Assembly: GCA_004335635.1 (NCBI GenBank)
Contig: QAXH01002687.1
Coordinates: 62,001 to 126,000, forward strand
Direction of reading: 5' to 3'
DNA from: Chloromonas sp. AAM2
Taxonomy: Eukaryota > Chlorophyta > Chlorophyceae > Chlamydomonadales > Chlamydomonadaceae
Length of the DNA stretch: 64,000 nucleotides
Below the pieces are notes generated by a model. That model had not been told where the DNA came from and did no database searches. It saw only the letters and a program-made list of their open reading frames with translations. The position numbers were made by a program, and so were the translations under genes. Shown piece after piece: positions 1 to 12,600 of this stretch. The first letter of the stretch is position 1, and each line of letters starts with the position of its first letter.

Positions 1-58
1 CAACACATGCATTCATCTCACTCATTCATTTCTGTGTGTGTTATTTTTCCCTTGTCAG

Positions 59-3000
59 GCCGAGATGCTGCGCAAGGGCGAGCGCGGCTTCCTGGTGACT
101 GGGGACGTGTACCGGCGCGACACCATCGACGCCACGCACTACCCGGTCTTCCACCAGATGGAGGGAGTGAGGGTGTTTGCACCGCAGGTGAGGTCGTGGG
201 GGGAGCAGGCTTCCCAGGTGTATCAAGATCAGGAGCGCAGGGAATATGGGAGGGAGGTTAAGGGAGGGTGTGCGTCGGGAGCTGTGCATGCGCGTCTACC
301 ACAGTTGGAGTGAATCCATTGTGAGAGTGGTTGCAGCTTGAGCCAATTAGGGTAGCAAGGTGTGAGGCGGCACAGGTGTGTGTTAAAGCAGACAGGTGCC
401 AGTGTGTACCGGCGAGATAGGCAGGGAGCCCATGAGGGCGGAGTGTGGTGCAGCATGCCTCCTTGACTCATGCAACTGATGTAAGCAGGTATCAAGGCCA
501 GGAGCAAGGAGGTTGCTGGTGCAACTAGAGCCAAGTGCGGGAGCACAAATAAGTACAAATACAGGCGTGTGCAAGCATCTGGGTGCAAGAGGTTTGCACA
601 GAGCGGCAAGCAACGGGTAGTTATTCAATGGCCGCACACTCCAGTATTGTGCATCATCTTTCCAATTGTCAGATTCCACATCCACTTGCCCACATGGCAT
701 GTCATTTCCCCTCTTTCTCTAACCATGTTGTCCTGCTGACTGTTTGCCCAGGAGTGGGAGGCCGCAGGTAAGGACGCCACTGAGTTTGCCGCCATGGAGC
801 TTAAGGCAGCGCTGGAGGGGCTGGCCAAGCACCTGTTCGGGGACGTGGAGTGCAGATGGTGGGTGCCTGGCGAGTGTGGCTTGTGGTTCAACGGGACTGT
901 GTGTTTCATTCAACCGGGTGCTCGGCTGGGCCACGCGCTTCAGTGGGGGTGGGAGTGGGGATTCGATTCAGCAAGTGCAGACGGTGGGTGAATGGGTTGG
1001 CCACGTGCTTCATGGGAGGACTTTCTCCGTTCTAGCAGAGGCCATGGGCCCATGGGACCAGGCCTCACTGGTTCTTGTAACGGGCTTTTCAGTCATACCA
1101 CGCATGAGTGGCACATGGACGGTCCACGGCATGGGTTGGGGGTGTTTTCTCACGACACATGGGAGATCGGTACAGTGCAAAGTGTGCATTTTAATTGGCA
1201 TATACAGGGCAAGTACAATGCAAGGTGTGCATGTTAATTGGCATATACAGGGCAAGTACAGTGCAAGGTGTGCATGTTAATTGGCATATACAGGGCAAGT
1301 ACAGGGCAAGGTGTGCATGTTAATTGGCATATACAGAGCAAGTACAGTGCAAAGTGTGCATGTTAATTGGCATATACAGAGCAAGTACAGTGCAAAGTGT
1401 GCATTTTAATTGGCGTATACAGGGCAAGTACAGTGCCAGGTGTGCAGTGGTGGATGGGTGCACCCTTGGGCTTGCCTGGCAGCATGCCAGTGCTGTCCAC
1501 AGAGCTGGAAGCACCAGCGGCCAGTGATTCCGCCAGTTGGTTCTGGTAAACAGGTGTTTGCATCAGTGATGATCAGCAAGTCGGCTATTGTGGTCGCATC
1601 TGAGTGGCGCTTGTGTGGCTCAAGAGTGTCAAGGGCGGGCCAGGCAGGGCGGGCAAGGCTTGATAGTGCAAGAGCAGAGCATGCCAGGGAACGGGCTGGG
1701 CACAGCAGTACAGGGCAGGGCACAGCAATAGCAGGCAATTCGGAAGCAGGACCATGAACTGATGGAGCAGGCCATTGACAATGATTTTGACACGCTTTGG
1801 TTCATTTCCTTTTGCCTGGGATGCAGGATTGACGCGTACTTTCCCTTCACAGAGCCTTCTTACGAACTAGAGATCTTCTTTAATGGTGAGGGGATATGGG
1901 CAGCGGGGCAGACAGTGTTGCGGCATAAGTAAGTGTAGGCTGCATGGAATGTAGACCGTGTGGCCGTTGTTATGACGTGTGAACACAGGCCCAGTGGCTT
2001 TTGCAAGTGGGGCAAGTATGTATATGGAGTACAGTGGATTGGATTGAGCGGTTGAGTATCACTGCAGCCAGATCTCCTTGGCAGTTTGTTTGGTTGCTGC
2101 TTGTTTATGCCGCTTATGAGAAAACACACCACTACACACTGCTGCTCAAGTGTCTCTGTCCGTGACACTCCAATACGGGGCATGCTTCGTGTCTATGCTA
2201 TTGCAGGCAAGTGGTTGGAGGTATTGGGGTGCGGCGTCATGCAACAGGCGATCTTGGAAAAGAACGCAGAGGCACTTAAAGTGAGGCAAGATGCATGCAC
2301 GCTGCCTGGAACATGCATGGACGGTGCATGGGACATGCATGGAGCAGCTCAGCTTGAATAAGGTGTCGACTGTTCACTAGCATTGCCACCAGCGCTCTGT
2401 TGTATGGGGGCAGTCAGCCTGCTTACCAGCAGGGTACCAGTTGCAAATGAGGTGGTGCTCAGGCCCGTTTCATGGATAGTCTCCTCAGATCTTCTGGCAT
2501 TGGTCGGGGCACTGAACCCCCCAAAGCACACACCTTCTCGCCTTTTTTTTTGCGCTCCGCCCTCTTACATGCTTGAACCGTGTTTTGCTTTTCAGGGTCA
2601 CAAGGCGTGGGCGTTCGGGCTGGGTCTGGAGCGCCTGGCCATGGTGCTCTTTGAGGTGCCGGACATCCGTCTTTTCTGGTCACAGGACGAGCGATTCCTC
2701 AGGCAGTTCAAGGTGGGGCATGAGTTTAGCGTAATGCGCATGTGCCACCCATTGTCACCAGGCGTGTGTGGACTGCGTTGATGGCACCATAGCAACACAA
2801 GCATTGGAAACAAAAGCATTGAGAACGGATGTGAGCTACAAAGTAGTGCCGCATGAGTCGCACTACGTGGCATCCCGGCAAGCAGACCCGTGCTCAGTTG
2901 TTATGTATTCTTAACATAATACTTTCTTGTAATAACTTCCCTGACTTTAAATAATTCTTAATTGTATGACGACTGACCCCACAATGTGTACCTGCCGCAG

Positions 3001-4128
3001 TAAAATCTGTTCTGTCTTTGACCTGCTGTGTGCTGCATGTGTCGCACAGTGAACGTTTTATGTTCCTCGTTGCTTCTCATCCGCATCCAACGCCCTTTTT
3101 TTATAAGTTGATAATGCCTTTGGCTTTTTTGCCTTTGCCTTTGTGTGCCTGTGCTCAGGCTGGCGACATGAAGGCCAAGTTCAAGGCCTACTCCAAGTAC
3201 CCCGCATGCTACAAGGACATGGCGTTCTGGGTGTCGCCAGAGTTCAGCGAAAACAACCTGTGCGAAATGGCAAGTTTACCAGCTTTGTTGGGTTACGTAT
3301 CGCACGGTCTAGTAAACTCAGCACCGAGAGCAACAGCATTAAAGGACCTCTCTTTGAACCAATATTTGCATGACGCTAGTCACTTGGTTGGCGTTCTGCC
3401 AAGGCAATGCAGTAGAGATTACTTTCCGGGCCACCCAACCTCGAATGATCCTGCAACATGTGCAACGGATGAATTCGATGGGCTGCAATGCCACGTTGTC
3501 TCCTGCGGCTGGTAGGCCCACACCATTTTAGGTCCATGCAACGTGCTGCCTCCGTGCCTGCGCAAATTCTGCATCACTTGCAACGGATGAGCAATGACAC
3601 TTGCCCTCCGATGTCATGCAACACATGCGTCATGTGGTGCATGCCAGCCAACCCATGCACACTGCACGTGATGCCCATGCCAATTTGTTGTCTTGCTGCC
3701 TGCGCAGGTTCGAGGTATCGGGGGTGATCTAGTGGAGGAGGTTGTGCTCATTGACGAGTTCACCAACAAGAAGACCAACCGCACGTCCAACTGCTACCGC
3801 ATCACCTACAGGTCAATGGAGAGGTCGCTCACAGACGAGGAGATCAACGCACTGCAGGTCAGTTACGGTAGTTGCAGTTTATTTCACTTTCTGCACATGT
3901 GTTCAGCTTTCACAACATGGTAACATTGCGGAAACTGTCAGTACGTTCTCGGGCCAAGACCAAACTGAGAAGCATGGTTGTCTTGCTTGGCAATGACATG
4001 TATGCTGCATTGTAGCCGCACTGCTGACTTCATGTCCTGCTTCAGTCATACCGGACCCATGCCATGTGCGCCCGCAGGAACAAGTGCGTGCAACTGCTGC
4101 CAGCCAGCTCAAGGTGCAACTACGATAA
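59..4128 (+). CDS. FARS2: Organellar phenylalanyl-tRNA synthetase, 3' part
   Basis: Charges tRNA-Phe with phenylalanine in mitochondria or chloroplast. Exons seen: <59-187, 752-858, 1827-1885, 2207-2280, 2596-2712, 3159-3269, 3708-3857, 4078-4128; the 5' part lies outside the window, leaving 265 C-terminal residues. Class II motif 2 is seen as [11 protein letters not shown] in the first exon and motif 3 as GLGLERLAM in the fifth. The last exons encode the FDX-ACB (ferredoxin-fold anticodon-binding) domain ([15 protein letters not shown] onward) that marks the single-chain organellar enzyme and is absent from the cytosolic alpha-beta form. The intron after 3269 starts with GCAAGT, so it is a GC-AG intron; the flanking protein (NNLCEM then [12 protein letters not shown]) matches the family without gap. 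Identity is secure; which organelle is served cannot be told because the N-terminus is missing. Confidence 0.93.
1171..1447. repeat. 43-bp minisatellite in synthetase intron
   Basis: About six head-to-tail copies of a 43-bp unit containing TTAATTGGCATATACAGGGC and GTGTGCATG. Copies differ at a few positions. It lies wholly in the intron 859-1826 of the phenylalanyl-tRNA synthetase gene. Confidence 0.92.
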
Positions 4129-5683
4129 ACAAGGAGCCAGTGAGCACACCAAAAGCAGCCCCCCCAAGCACTTCACACCACGATAAACGATCAGCCATTG
4201 AAGACACTCCTCCACACAAGGCGGCAGGTGGCTGGTGCAGTAGGCAGCTGCTGAGACCAGCATGCGTCACCTTGCGGTTCGTCAGCATGCATCAGTCCTT
4301 TTGGTACAGCAGCCAACAATGCCTTTGCTGACTGCGCACCCACAATTTTGCGACCTCGGATGCTTGCACACCTCGAGGCTCCGGCCCCTTCAGACACCGT
4401 TTTGTTATTCCCTGAGCAGACTCGTTTAATGAGCTCTCCCTTGCTGCTCTTGTAACAGACATGATTCTAACCAGTCGAAGTGGCCTCTTGTACGTCAATC
4501 AATGATCTTATTAATCAGGACAAGTTTGACAGTGGCATCATAAACCGCTGCTGCTGCTGGCGTCTAGGTTGCTGCAGAACCACTGAAATGTCTTGGGGAT
4601 GACAACCAATTTCAGAGTCATGTAGTAACAATGCAGGCTTTGGGTCGGGTTGTTCATTACATTGAGCGGAACAGGTAAACAGGAAATGTAACTATTGAAA
4701 CGGAACGGGTAAACAGGGATCGTAACCTGTATCCAGTTATCACCAACGCCTTTCAGCTGCCGCTGCTGCTGCTGCTTCTGACTAGGGTGCTGAAATTCAA
4801 AGCCATTGTGATGTAAAGCTGATGAAAACAGGTAGAGATTGTTCCTGAGTCCAGCAACAACCTAAACAAAGGACGCGATCATTAATATGCGTCTTTACAC
4901 AGGCCTTTGATCAACTGCACTGAGAACCCCGTGCTTTACAATGTGCATTTTGCTCCTTTTTTCCAGACGGGTGAACCATTTGCGTTGAACATCCAGCTAT
5001 CACCAGAAGCCTTTTGCTCATCAGTTTTTGAATCACAACCAGGCATCCAGCTGACAACAGAACCAGACCGTATGCTTCCATGTGGCAAAAGCCAAGAGAA
5101 TGATCACAAACCCGTGCGGTGGTAAGCAGCAGCCGCAGCTTCACTACCACATCACTTCAGGCAACACCCAGGACTAACCTAGCACTGGCTGGGAAACTCA
5201 AATCAAGATACTGGTAACAAGTAACAGTCAAGCAGGTCCAGAAACAACCAACAACATACCGGGAGAGGACGCGCCCCTGTGCCAAACAAACAGTACGGTT
5301 GATCGCACGAACAACAAGACTGCAATGACAACCCACGTCAAGGGAGGGCCACACAATCATATGGTCCAGATGAGGTCACAAGATGAGGTCACAGGTTTGG
5401 GTTTCGCAAGCCTCACAGCAAGGTAGCGCAATCGCGCCCACTGAGTAATTGATTGATGTACACACCCACGTGCTTGGCTGGTTGCGTGGAGCATGTCAGA
5501 CACGTCCAACAACACCGACAATGTATAGCAGGGGAAAGCAACTCAACGCAATTGTATGCCTTGACTGTTCGCGCTTAGTAGTGCGCATGAGACCCCCGTG
5601 TGTAGTGTCTGCACACAGTTATTCCGAAATATGAACAAGCCTCTACACAGGAACATTCACTTATGGGTTCATCAGCCATGTCA
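4129..5683. other. Intergenic, no gene recognised
   Basis: Holds the 3' region of the synthetase gene on the left and the 3' end of the minus-strand gene on the right, so the two genes converge. Open frames here are short and match no family I recognise. Two related stretches near 4670-4740 contain variants of GTAAACAGG, a weak local duplication. Confidence 0.5.
4451..4455 (+). terminator. Possible TGTAA polyadenylation signal
   Basis: TGTAA lies about 320 bases after the synthetase stop. UGUAA is the known poly(A) signal of chlamydomonadalean algae. A five-base match this far away is weak evidence by itself. Confidence 0.3.
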
Positions 5684-6295
5684 TCAACCCAGCAGGCTGA
5701 TCAAGGCGTACGCCACGCCCGTCACCATGCCCGTCAGTAGACTGCCGGCCCAGGAGCGCTTTGGCTCCGGAAACACGTCCGGGATGTCTGCTGCCTGGGG
5801 TCTGGGCTTGGGCACCCAGGATGGATCGAACCCCGCAGTGCCCGGAGGGTAAGGGGACATGCCATCCCAGCAAGATCGCTCGTACCGCTCGTTGCTACGG
5901 GTGTGGAGGTGTGAGGCTATGGCGCCAATGTGGGCAGCCTCATAGGCAGAGGGCTGAATGAGGGCGTTGTGCGGAGAAGTGTGTGTACGGTAGTGAGATT
6001 GTGTGGGGTGTCGAGAGTGCGTAGGGTGGTGGGGCTGAGTAGGGTAGGTGGTGAAAGTGTTGTGGGGATGAATGGAGGTGTAGGGATTGCATGTGGAGTA
6101 GGAAACCAGCGAGTTCGCATGACCGAGCTTGGACGGACGAGGGCCGTCTGCGCCCGATTGGAGAGATGAGGTTGGACGAGCTGTGGCGTAGAACACAGCA
6201 TCGCGCTTTACAATAACCACAGCATCGACAGGGTGGCGGTTGCCCAAAGACACGGCATTCGCGCTCATTTTTGATTTGAACTCAGAAGGCTTGGC
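5684..6295 (-). CDS. Unknown tail-anchored protein, 3' exons
   Basis: I do not recognise this gene. The last exon (5953 down to 5684, 90 codons with stop) is convincing: it follows a CATTCAG acceptor, contains an aromatic and proline-rich stretch (SCWDGMSPYPPG), and ends with a hydrophobic segment of about 19 residues (SLLTGMVTGVAYALISLLG) one residue-scale step from the stop. That ending suggests a C-terminal membrane anchor with the rest of the protein in the cytosol or stroma. An upstream exon probably begins at 6295 after TGCATGCAG and encodes FKSKMSANAVSLGNRHPVDA and onward. The intron between them is CA-rich on the coding strand and its donor is not clear. More 5' coding sequence may lie up to about 6830, but I could not join it in frame. 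Function unknown. Confidence 0.5.
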   Translation of the reverse strand, partial: AKPSEFKSKMSANAVSLGNRHPVDAVVIVKRDAVFYATARPTSSLQSGADGPRPSKLGHANSLVSYSTCNPYTSIHPHNTFTTYPTQPHHPTHSRHPTQSHYRTHTSPHNALIQPSAYEAAHIGAIASHLHTRSNERYERSCWDGMSPYPPGTAGFDPSWVPKPRPQAADIPDVFPEPKRSWAGSLLTGMVTGVAYALISLLG

Positions 6296-7183
6296 CTGCA
6301 TGCAACAGGGCAAAGACGTCGGAGGCGTGTCTGTTTGCGTGTTTGATGCAAGTGCTACTCTGATGGACGCAAGCTGCCTTTGCTTGCTGCAGTGAATGAT
6401 AAGCTTCACAGTATCGCCACGCAGAAGCAACAATTCAGCAAATTTTCCGGGATGCCGGCATGCAAGCCTGTCCAACATTGTGCAAGCCTGTCCAAATGCG
6501 TGATGCACTTGCCTGCAACGGGGTGATGGAGCGAGAACTGGATGGCAGAGCGCAAAGTGCCAGCGAAATATGGTGTTCCGCTGGGTTTGATCTTGTTCGT
6601 GAGGATTCGGTGGCGCGTCGTGCTCCTGAAGTCGCACTTGCTCGTTGCTTCTGGGACAATGGTACCCTGCAGACACGAGAAAAAAAATCCAGGCGTGAGA
6701 TTGCATGGCATTCTTGTGTGCAACGACGTGAGCGCGGCTGCCAACCTGTGGTTCTGTGCATTTGTGGCAATGCAGATTGCAATTCTTGACAGTGCTGCTG
6801 CCAGGGCAACAACTCTGACGTCTTCTTCATGAAATCATGAAGTCTTTACCGGCATGCATGTTTGGCTATTCGATGCAAGCATTCGAACATCACACCGATA
6901 CCTGCTCTTGGAAGAATCGCGCAACGCACCTGTGCAACTTGTTCTTCGGGGAGATGTCAGATGTGTGAACGCCGGGGGCCAAGTCGAGAAAATGCCGGTA
7001 AGGAGTACACACGGGCTTGAGCTTGTTTGGAGATGTGCATTGCGCTTGTGCAATCGGCCTGGCTGCTCTTACTGAAGTCTTGTGGCCGTTTTCTGTTACG
7101 GTTGCTAGTTGGACCTGTTTTCCAGAGATTTCAGACACGACAGACCTTGTGTAGACACAACGAAGTGAACCGTTGAATCCAGC
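6296..7183. other. Unresolved 5' region and divergent gap
   Basis: On the minus strand around 6550-6690 a frame reading KCDFRSTTRHRILTNKIKP looks protein coding and starts after CTGCAG; its 3' side carries CAGGCAAGTGC, which could be a GC donor. It probably belongs to the tail-anchored gene on the left. Sequence from about 6850 to 7183 would then be the shared upstream region of that gene and the plus-strand gene starting at 7184. No promoter element is identified. Confidence 0.35.
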
Positions 7184-10100
7184 ATGGCTATGAAGCGTAA
7201 ACGCAGCGATGAAGACCTGCCGCCGGAAGAGCTTGCTCGCCGGCGCATGCAGCGAGAGCTGCAGGTACGAGGTTTGGCGCAAAGAGCTGGACAGAATGCT
7301 TCTTGCTAAGGTCAAGCCCATGCACAATTTGTGTCGCGCTGATGAACACATGGGTGACCCTGCATGCATGACAGGCCCTTGCACTGAACCTGCGTACCGA
7401 GGGCGGCGCGTACAAGCCTCAAAAACACAAGCGAAAGGTTTACAAGGAGCAGCTTGTGGAGTCAGGCACTCGCCCCCCAAAGAAAAAGAAGGACAAGAAG
7501 GACAAGAAAAGCAAGCATGACACACCTAAATGGCGCCCTTATGACACTCCAGACGTGAGTCACCATTGCAGCATGGGACCATGCGCGCCATACGGGTCAT
7601 AGGCTGTGGGCCCCAGCTGCTGCTGATATCATGCACAGGCCTGATGCAGACGTTTGATCAGATAGTAGGGTATGGCAGCATGACGGAGGGTCAGAGGAGG
7701 CATACAATTAGTGCATGCACCGGCAGTTGTGTACATGAGCCACCACGACAGCCAGGGCTCACGTGCGGTTACAAGGGCACAACATGTGCAAGTAACAACA
7801 GCGTGGTTCATCATGCCGCAACATCACTGCTTGCCAGCGGGCTTTGAATTGCTGCATCAAACACAATTGAGGTGGGCCATTCTTGTAACAAGATGGGTTG
7901 GCGTTTGTTGGCAGTCCGGAGGCGGAGCCCATCCTCATGGCTGTTGACCTGTTTTCCGTTTTCACCTGCATCGTAGGTGGTTATTATTCCAATCTACTGG
8001 AACATGCACCACGAGGAGAAGGACGTTGTGATGAAGGCAGCGGAGCACATAGCTGGTCTTCTGAAGGAGGCTGGCATAAGCCACCAAGTGGATGCGGCCA
8101 ACCAATACACGCCAGGACAGAAGATGAAGTACTGGTAAGGCGTTGTCACGTGCTGTGTCACGTGTGTAATGCTTATGGGGCTGGGCTTATCACGGCAGAT
8201 GTCATTGCTTACAAGATATGTCTTGGTGGTTGTGTACAAGGCAGGTTGACTGCTTGTCAGGCACATAATAAGGGTTGCGTTGGGATGCACGTGGCTGAAG
8301 TCTCATCTGACAATACCGGAGGACTGTGTGCTGTTTGGCCATCACACTCATGCTTTAAGGGGGAAGGATGTATGCGGCTGTTGAGTGCCTAGACCGGGGA
8401 CATTGCAGCACCGCTGTCTGCAAAACGGCAGCAGTCAGGGGGCCGTGGCAGGTGTTGATGGCGTCTGTATGTTAGTGATGCAAATCTGACCCACGTGGCA
8501 ATTGCTAACTGGAGCTAACTGAACGTGGCGGTACTTAACTGAAGCTAGCTGAAGGTGGTTACAGCTAACTGCAGCTGAATTCAGCTAACTGGCATCCCTG
8601 ACCTGTTGCCTCTTTCTCAGGGAGACTGCGGGAGTGCGTGTGCGGGTTGAACTGGGCCCGAAGGAGGCGCAGGCGGGGACGGCCGTGGTGGCGCGGGCGG
8701 GCGTGCCGGGGACAGTGGCAAGGAAGGAGACGGTCAACGTGGCCGTGCAACTGGTCAGAGAGCTCAAGGCGGCGCTACAAGAGGCGAGTGGAAGCAGCAC
8801 TCTGAACTCTCATGCTCCCAGCCCAACACTAGCTAAACGCACTGCTATGGGTCTGTCAACAGTTGAAATCTGTCAGTTCATTCTTGAGAGCAAGGTGGCT
8901 ACAGTTAAGTGTTAGCCATAACAGGCTGCGGTGCGGACAACTTCACTAGCTGTGTGATGAGCAGAGTGATGATGGGCACATGCGGATTGGTTGTAGGGCC
9001 AAATCAATAGACGGGATACTGTCAAAATTAATGACTCAGGGGGAAGGGGAAGCGAAGGGTTGAAGCCTTCGAGTAAGCCAAAGACAAGCATTTCCCTGGC
9101 GGACTTGTGAAGTTGTTGGTAGGACTGTCCAGCCCGTCATCATTACAAGGCTTCTGGCTTACTGAAATTTTCCACCCTGTGACGCTGCACGCCAAACAGT
9201 CTAACAGTCGCTGGGTGGCAGTAAGAGTGGCCTTTGCCTTACAAGCAACTGTGTTTCTTGTCCGCTCGCTTTGCCAGCGGCAATGCAACCTCAACTTGGT
9301 ATGGCGACCTGACAACCTGGTCGTCTTTTACCGTGTTGTGCAGGATGGCAATCAACAGGCAGAGGAGGACGATGAAGAGACAGGGGCAGGTGGAGGGGCG
9401 GGAGAGGGCGGTGGCGAGGGGTTGATTGATGGGGAGGCCGCGCAGGGCGAAAACCTCCAGCAACCGATGGAAGGAGACAGCGGGCCAAGCAGCGACATGC
9501 AGGCTGAAGAAAGCGTGGACGAAGATGCGGAACAAACAGCAGAAGAAACCGCCAAAAGGAGCAGAGAGAAGTTGACGAATAGGGAGAAGAAGCAGGCTAG
9601 GAAAGAGCGGAAAAAGGCGGCATTGAAAGAGGCAGCTTGGCAGAATGTGGTTGAAGGCAGCCGCAGGGATAAGCGGCGGAAAGCGAAGGCGGTGCATGTG
9701 GGGCCGGTTGGGGCGGCGGGCACGGATAAGGATGTCGCTTCAGGGTTTGCAGATGACGAAGAGGAAGAGAAACCGTCGACGTCCGCGGCTGCTCCGTCTG
9801 CGGGGATGCAAGGGGGCCGGAAAGACGGGAGGAAATTGCGGGAGGGGGGAGGCGGCAAGCAGGCGCCGGCGGAAGCGGTGGCACGGGTATCAGTGCCGGG
9901 CAAACCAGTGGGCGAGGGGCCACGGAAAACAACCACGGCTAGCGGGAAACGGAAGCAGCAGGAAGGGACGGAAGCAGGCGCGGATGGGCGAGGTTTAGCG
10001 GAAAGCGGTGCCAAGCAGAAGGCGGATGGAAAGGGCGGGAAACCCCAGCAAATGGATGCAGGGCTGGGGCCGATGGAGGGGGTGGTAGCAGGGGAAAGTA

Positions 10101-11083
10101 AGGCAGAAGCTGTTGGACCATCCGAGGCAATTGATTTACAAGGAAAGGGTGCGAGGCGCAAGCAAATGGAGTTGAGCGGTGGAGACGACCTGGTTGATGA
10201 CTTTGAAATCGATGCCACCTTCTTAGCTGAGCCTGAAGAGGATGCCTTGACGCTCAGTAAGCACCAGCGAATGAAGAAAGCGAAGAAGGACGAGAAACAA
10301 AGGTGAGCCGGAGTGAGAAGGGCTGCATGATGTGTTAGGGTCAACCGTTTTACTGATGGTGTTATGTTGAGCAATGGGATGGCTTGCAGTGGGACTCGGG
10401 TTGGTGGGAGATGACTGTAGGTTGGCATGCAAAGGCATGGGATGCAGCACATCAAACGTATACCCTGATACTCAGATACGCAATGCTGGACAGAGTGATT
10501 GAAGCGGAGAAGAGGGTAGTGGGCAAGAGGCAACTGGGCGTTGGGTCTGTAGGTCTGCAATAGGGCAGGAAATGGGAGCAGAAGGCAGGCCATGCTCGGT
10601 GCAAAGGGTTGGCAGGTGATGGGAGTCAGTTCGGCTGGAGATGATTGTTTTGTGAGTACTTTGAAACTGTGAACGCCAACAAGGCGAAGGGCAAGAGCAA
10701 TCACAACCGTTCCATTCAAACCACGCTTTTACATTTTGTTGCTGATGCTTTATTCAGCGTAATGGCTGTGCGAGTGCCCCACCCTGCGGCTTGCACTGAC
10801 CAAGCAGTGGTCAGGCCATGTCACTAAGTGCATGACTTCACTTCGGTGTGTGTGACCAGGGCGTGCGCTGAGACTGAGCTGTGCGCATGCCGGCTGTCAT
10901 GAGTTCCGTCTCTTGTCGCTTGATTGTAGGAAACGTCACAACCGTTTTGGTGACAACGTTCAAGCGTGGGATGCCCCCAAGGACAGGTTGGAAGAAAAAC
11001 AGCAACCCCTGGCAGCAGGCAGGACACGTGACAGCTTATCAGGGCTGACCAAGAGCAAGAAGGCCAAGGTGGTCGTCTTCTGA
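7184..11083 (+). CDS. Anticodon-binding-domain protein, Lys-rich, no synthetase core
   Basis: Exons 7184-7264, 7375-7554, 7977-8134, 8621-8783, 9344-10302, 10930-11083; 564 residues. Residues 1-87 are basic (KRKRSDEDLPPEELARRR, then a lysine run KKKKDKKDKKSK). Residues about 88-194 form an alpha/beta domain like the class II anticodon-binding (HGTP) domain of prolyl-tRNA synthetase: VVIIPIYWN, a helix, then YTPGQKMKYWE and VRVRVELGPKEA. Residues 195-513 are low-complexity, acidic then basic, including LTNREKKQARKERKK, and the C-terminus is again lysine-rich. No class II catalytic motifs 1-3 are present. The charge pattern resembles nucleolar or ribosome-assembly factors, which is inference only. 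The fourth intron starts GCGAGT (GC-AG) and is needed to keep phase. It converges with the HMCES gene downstream. Confidence 0.8.
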
Positions 11084-12600
11084 GTCAGCCAGCCAAGAGT
11101 GGGCAGATCTGAGACGCTTCGGTTGTTAGGCTTGAAGGCTGTTTTTTGCTATGTCGAACCTTGCTTGACCATCATTACTGGAAGTACAGACACTTGCCGG
11201 GTCAGACCTTGCTTTCATCCTCTTCATCTCACTGGCTGTGCCGAGCCATGCTCAGGCAGGTCACGACGTGTCTGCATGCGTGGCCAGCCAAGGCCTTGCA
11301 CGCTGTGTCAGCGAAGGGATAACTGACTTCTGACACCACATTACCAGACCGTATCACACAACTTGCTCGAGTATGGCATTGAGACACATCCGTGCAACCC
11401 AGCTGTCAGACAAGCTCAACTGAGAGATTTCCAGAGCATTCCAGAGCCTTCAATCGAGACTGGGCTCCAAAGCTTCTGCTTTGCAATCCAGTGGCTTTCC
11501 AGGGGTCGCTTTTGTATGAGGTAGTATCAATTACAAAAGGATAGGGTGTACTCAGAGCCAATTGAAAGCAGCAATCAAAGGAGATGCATAGAACCAGATC
11601 GGCTAAAGAGTTGGGCAACGTGTTGAATCAAAGGATTAGAGCAATCCACTGCAATGACTCCAACCTGGCAGCCGGAATTGCACACCGAACGTATTTGAAT
11701 TGGATTGGACAACTGTAGAATGTCAGTCCTGTACACGCAGCAAAATAAGTCATGTACAGCCGCGGTTACCAATCCGCAGCCATGTGCCTGATGTGCAAGC
11801 ACCAACACCTGCGTGCAGCTTGTGACTGGTCGCATGAGGCATGCTGCGCGCGGGTCGCGCTTATGACATGCAAGTTGGCATGAGACTTGTGTTCCCATGG
11901 CTGAGAGGTGCTGACCGCACCGCCCATAAACAATGCAATCAATCAATGTCGTACAACGTACAACAGTCTCATCTGCACACGTTTCTGAGTGGACAATTAG
12001 AGACTCTTGTCTCTTGTAAACCATGCATCAAATCAAGTTGTTGTGCACAACTGACAATTCAATAAGCGCCATGGATAAGACCAGCCATGGGACAGACTAC
12101 CAAGCAACGTGCCAAAGCAACTGAACAGTCGAAAACCCATTTATGCATGCGTGGTGTGTCGGGCAACGCCCACACCAAAACACAGAAATGGCATACTTCT
12201 TTTTCCGGTGGCAACATGTGACATGGCGTTTTTCTTCTTGTGGGCGTTTTTCTTCTTGTTGGCAGTTGCGTGCAAGCCAGACAGTTGCTGGCCGCCAAAA
12301 CATTAAAGAGGCAATCTCATAAAACGCTAACCCAGTTGTTGAGCAGAAGTTGGAGGGATAAAAAGGGAAAACCGCAATCAGAAGCTCTAATGCATGGAAG
12401 CGGGCCTCTGGCACAACTGACAACACAACAAGGGCCATGGGAAGGACCAGCCACGGGACGTCTACCAATCATACGTCACATCACAACAGTTGCCTCACAA
12501 ACTCGTGCATGAATGTACATGTCAGGCATGCCTCTGCCACCCGTACCCAAAACACTGCAGCCGAGAAGACACAGTTTAACGGAACTGAGCCCTCATGTTA
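11084..12600. other. Intergenic between convergent genes, with local duplication
   Basis: No gene recognised. An imperfect direct repeat is seen at about 12050-12115 and 12410-12475, each with a run like GCCATGGGAAGGACCAGCCA followed by a match to CTACCAA. At 12225-12262 the string GGGCGTTTTTCTTCTT occurs twice in tandem. These look like small, decayed repeats. Confidence 0.5.

Noticed and set aside
9352..10719. 455-codon open frame on the minus strand
   Set aside because: It is the antisense of the lysine/glutamate-rich exon of the anticodon-binding protein; its Ser/Pro/Leu content is the mirror of that coding strand.
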